Assembly: GCF_030158565.1 (NCBI RefSeq)
Contig: NZ_JAOASQ010000063.1
Span: 51,424-115,423 of the forward strand
Source: Limnohabitans sp.
GTDB lineage: Bacteria > Pseudomonadota > Gammaproteobacteria > Burkholderiales > Burkholderiaceae_C
Direction of reading: 5' to 3'
Length of the DNA: 64,000 nt
The notes below the pieces were generated by a model. The model was not told the origin of the DNA. It made no database searches and was given only the letters and a program-made list of their open reading frames with translations. The translations under genes and the position numbers were made by a program. Positions within the stretch are counted from its first letter, which is position 1. The number at the start of each line of letters is the position of its first letter. Below are positions 62,629 through 64,000 of this stretch, in pieces.

Positions 62629-64000
62629 ATGACCGAGCTGGCCCCGCTGCGCGAAGCGTACAAACGCGACAAGGCAGCGGTGCTGCAAAACCTGGCTGCC
62701 AATGGTGCCAGCACCCGAGGTCTGCAAAAAACCTTGCACCATTTGGCGGGCCTGGCCGATGCCTTGCTGATCCAGCTGTGGCAAAACGCCGGTTTTTCGG
62801 CCGATGTGTGTCTGGTGGCGGTGGGCGGTTTTGGACGGGGCGAGTTGCTGCCCTACTCCGATGTGGACGTGCTGGTGCTTTTGCCCGATGGCCAGTCGCC
62901 CGAAAACAACCCCGCGCTGCAATCGCAGCTGGAGCGATTCATTGGCAGCTGCTGGGACACGGGGCTGGAAATCGGCTCCAGCGTTCGCACCCTGAGCGAG
63001 TGCCTGGCCGAGTCGGCCAAAGACATCACGGTGCAGACCTCCTTGCTGGAGTCGCGCCCCATCACCGGTGACCTGAAGCTGTTTGAGGCGTTCCAGGCGC
63101 AATACCAATCGGCGATGGACCCGCAAGCATTTTTTGTGGCCAAAACGCTGGAGATGCGCCAGCGCCACACCAAGTTTGAAGACACGCCCTACGCCTTGGA
63201 GCCCAATTGCAAGGAGTCGCCCGGCGGCTTGCGCGATTTGCAGATCATTTTGTGGGTGGCCCGAGCGGCAAGCTTGGGCCAAAGCTGGGAAGATCTGGCG
63301 CGCAAGGGATTGGCTACGCCCCTGGAAATTCGCCAGATCAAACGCAATGAAGCTTTGCTCAGCTTGATTCGCACGCGCCTGCACTTGCAAGCGCGCCGCC
63401 GCGAAGACCGTCTGGTGTTCGACCTGCAAACCGGCGTGGCCGAGTCCTTTGGCTACCAGTCTGACACCACCAGCGATGGCCGTCTGGCCATGCGGGCCAG
63501 CGAAAAGCTGATGCGCCAGTACTACTGGGCGGCCAAGGCGGTCACGCAACTCAACCAGATCTTGCTGCTCAACATCGAAGACCGGCTCAAGAGCGACCGG
63601 GGCGAAGGCCTGGACACCTTCCGCCCGATCAACGAGCGCTTTTTTGAAAAAGCGGGCCTCATCGAAGTGGCCAGCGATGACCTGTACGAAAAGCACCCGC
63701 ACGCCATTCTCGAGACCTTTTTGCTGTACCAGGCCACCACGGGCATCACCGGCCTCTCGGCCCGCACCCTTCGGGCGCTGTACAACGTGCGACCGATCAT
63801 GAACGGGCAGTTCCGCGCCGATCCGGTCAACCGCCAGACCTTCATGCAGATCTTGCAGCAGCCTTTTGGCATCACGCACGCGATGCGCTTGATGAACCAG
63901 ACCTCGGTGCTGGGCCGCTACCTGTGGGTGTTCCGCCGCATCGTGGGGCAGATGCAGCACGACCTGTTCCATGCCTACACGGTGGACCAGCACATCCTGA
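62629..64000 (+). CDS. glnD: Protein-PII uridylyltransferase GlnD (3'-truncated)
   Basis: The first 457 residues of GlnD, which uridylylates and de-uridylylates PII in response to glutamine; the rest lies beyond the window. The nucleotidyltransferase motif [16 protein letters not shown] (66-81) carries the catalytic Asp78 and Asp80. The following [17 protein letters not shown] and [12 protein letters not shown] segments are typical. Full-length GlnD is about 850-890 residues, so the HD and ACT domains are missing only because of the window edge. Start codon ATG, one base after map. Confidence 0.95.
   Translation, partial: MTELAPLREAYKRDKAAVLQNLAANGASTRGLQKTLHHLAGLADALLIQLWQNAGFSADVCLVAVGGFGRGELLPYSDVDVLVLLPDGQSPENNPALQSQLERFIGSCWDTGLEIGSSVRTLSECLAESAKDITVQTSLLESRPITGDLKLFEAFQAQYQSAMDPQAFFVAKTLEMRQRHTKFEDTPYALEPNCKESPGGLRDLQIILWVARAASLGQSWEDLARKGLATPLEIRQIKRNEALLSLIRTRLHLQARRREDRLVFDLQTGVAESFGYQSDTTSDGRLAMRASEKLMRQYYWAAKAVTQLNQILLLNIEDRLKSDRGEGLDTFRPINERFFEKAGLIEVASDDLYEKHPHAILETFLLYQATTGITGLSARTLRALYNVRPIMNGQFRADPVNRQTFMQILQQPFGITHAMRLMNQTSVLGRYLWVFRRIVGQMQHDLFHAYTVDQHIL

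Overview
The window is a chromosomal segment of a GC-rich betaproteobacterium. Gene content and protein style point to Burkholderiales, family Comamonadaceae (a Limnohabitans/Rhodoferax/Acidovorax-like freshwater relative); the genus is a guess. I see no rRNA or tRNA gene, phage, insertion sequence or CRISPR array. Coding density is very high, and no gene-free stretch exceeds about 260 bases.

Region by region. (1) 1-8605: the end of rnfH, an rRNA-type methyltransferase, guaB and guaA (last two steps of GMP synthesis, with a terminator-like hairpin between them), a convergent higBA toxin-antitoxin pair, paiB, a small channel-like membrane protein, a fused TadA-haloalkane dehalogenase gene, and an LD-carboxypeptidase. 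(2) 8669-17246: a membrane-anchored penicillin-acylase homologue, a CigR/RcnB-like exported protein, then the minus-strand run mltG-tmk-holB-tatD-ankyrin protein, and divergent ygfZ. (3) 17325-26009: a thioesterase-acetyltransferase fusion, an HSL-type esterase, an iron alcohol dehydrogenase, a TfoX-like protein, trhO, a patatin phospholipase and tex. (4) 26052-30980: an AT-richer block with a tiny HExxH lipoprotein and a yjbEFGH-like exopolysaccharide module in which yjbG and yjbH are fused.

(5) 31015-47799: about 17 kb of uninterrupted minus-strand genes for uptake, activation and beta-oxidation of an unknown acyl substrate. It holds an acyl-CoA ligase, a Liv-type ABC transporter (binding protein plus H, M, G, F), a fused enoyl-CoA hydratase/3-hydroxyacyl-CoA dehydrogenase, a thiolase, an acyl-CoA dehydrogenase, a Dabb protein, two short-chain dehydrogenases, a thioesterase, a medium-chain reductase and a GST. 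A TetR-type palindrome sits just downstream of a good promoter ahead of the beta-oxidation genes. (6) 47916-53625: selO-msrB-yciB-bolA-ppiC, a strong terminator, then rlhA. (7) 53714-64000: a glycine-zipper lipoprotein, a SWIM/SNF2 helicase downstream of purL, and map followed by the start of glnD.

The points most worth a second look are the TadA-dehalogenase fusion, the YjbG-YjbH fusion with its YjbE-like partner, a 14-base palindromic motif shared by the starts of the two RNA-hydroxylation genes trhO and rlhA, the leaderless-looking higBA promoter, and the Arg-for-Lys change in the Walker A motif of LivF.
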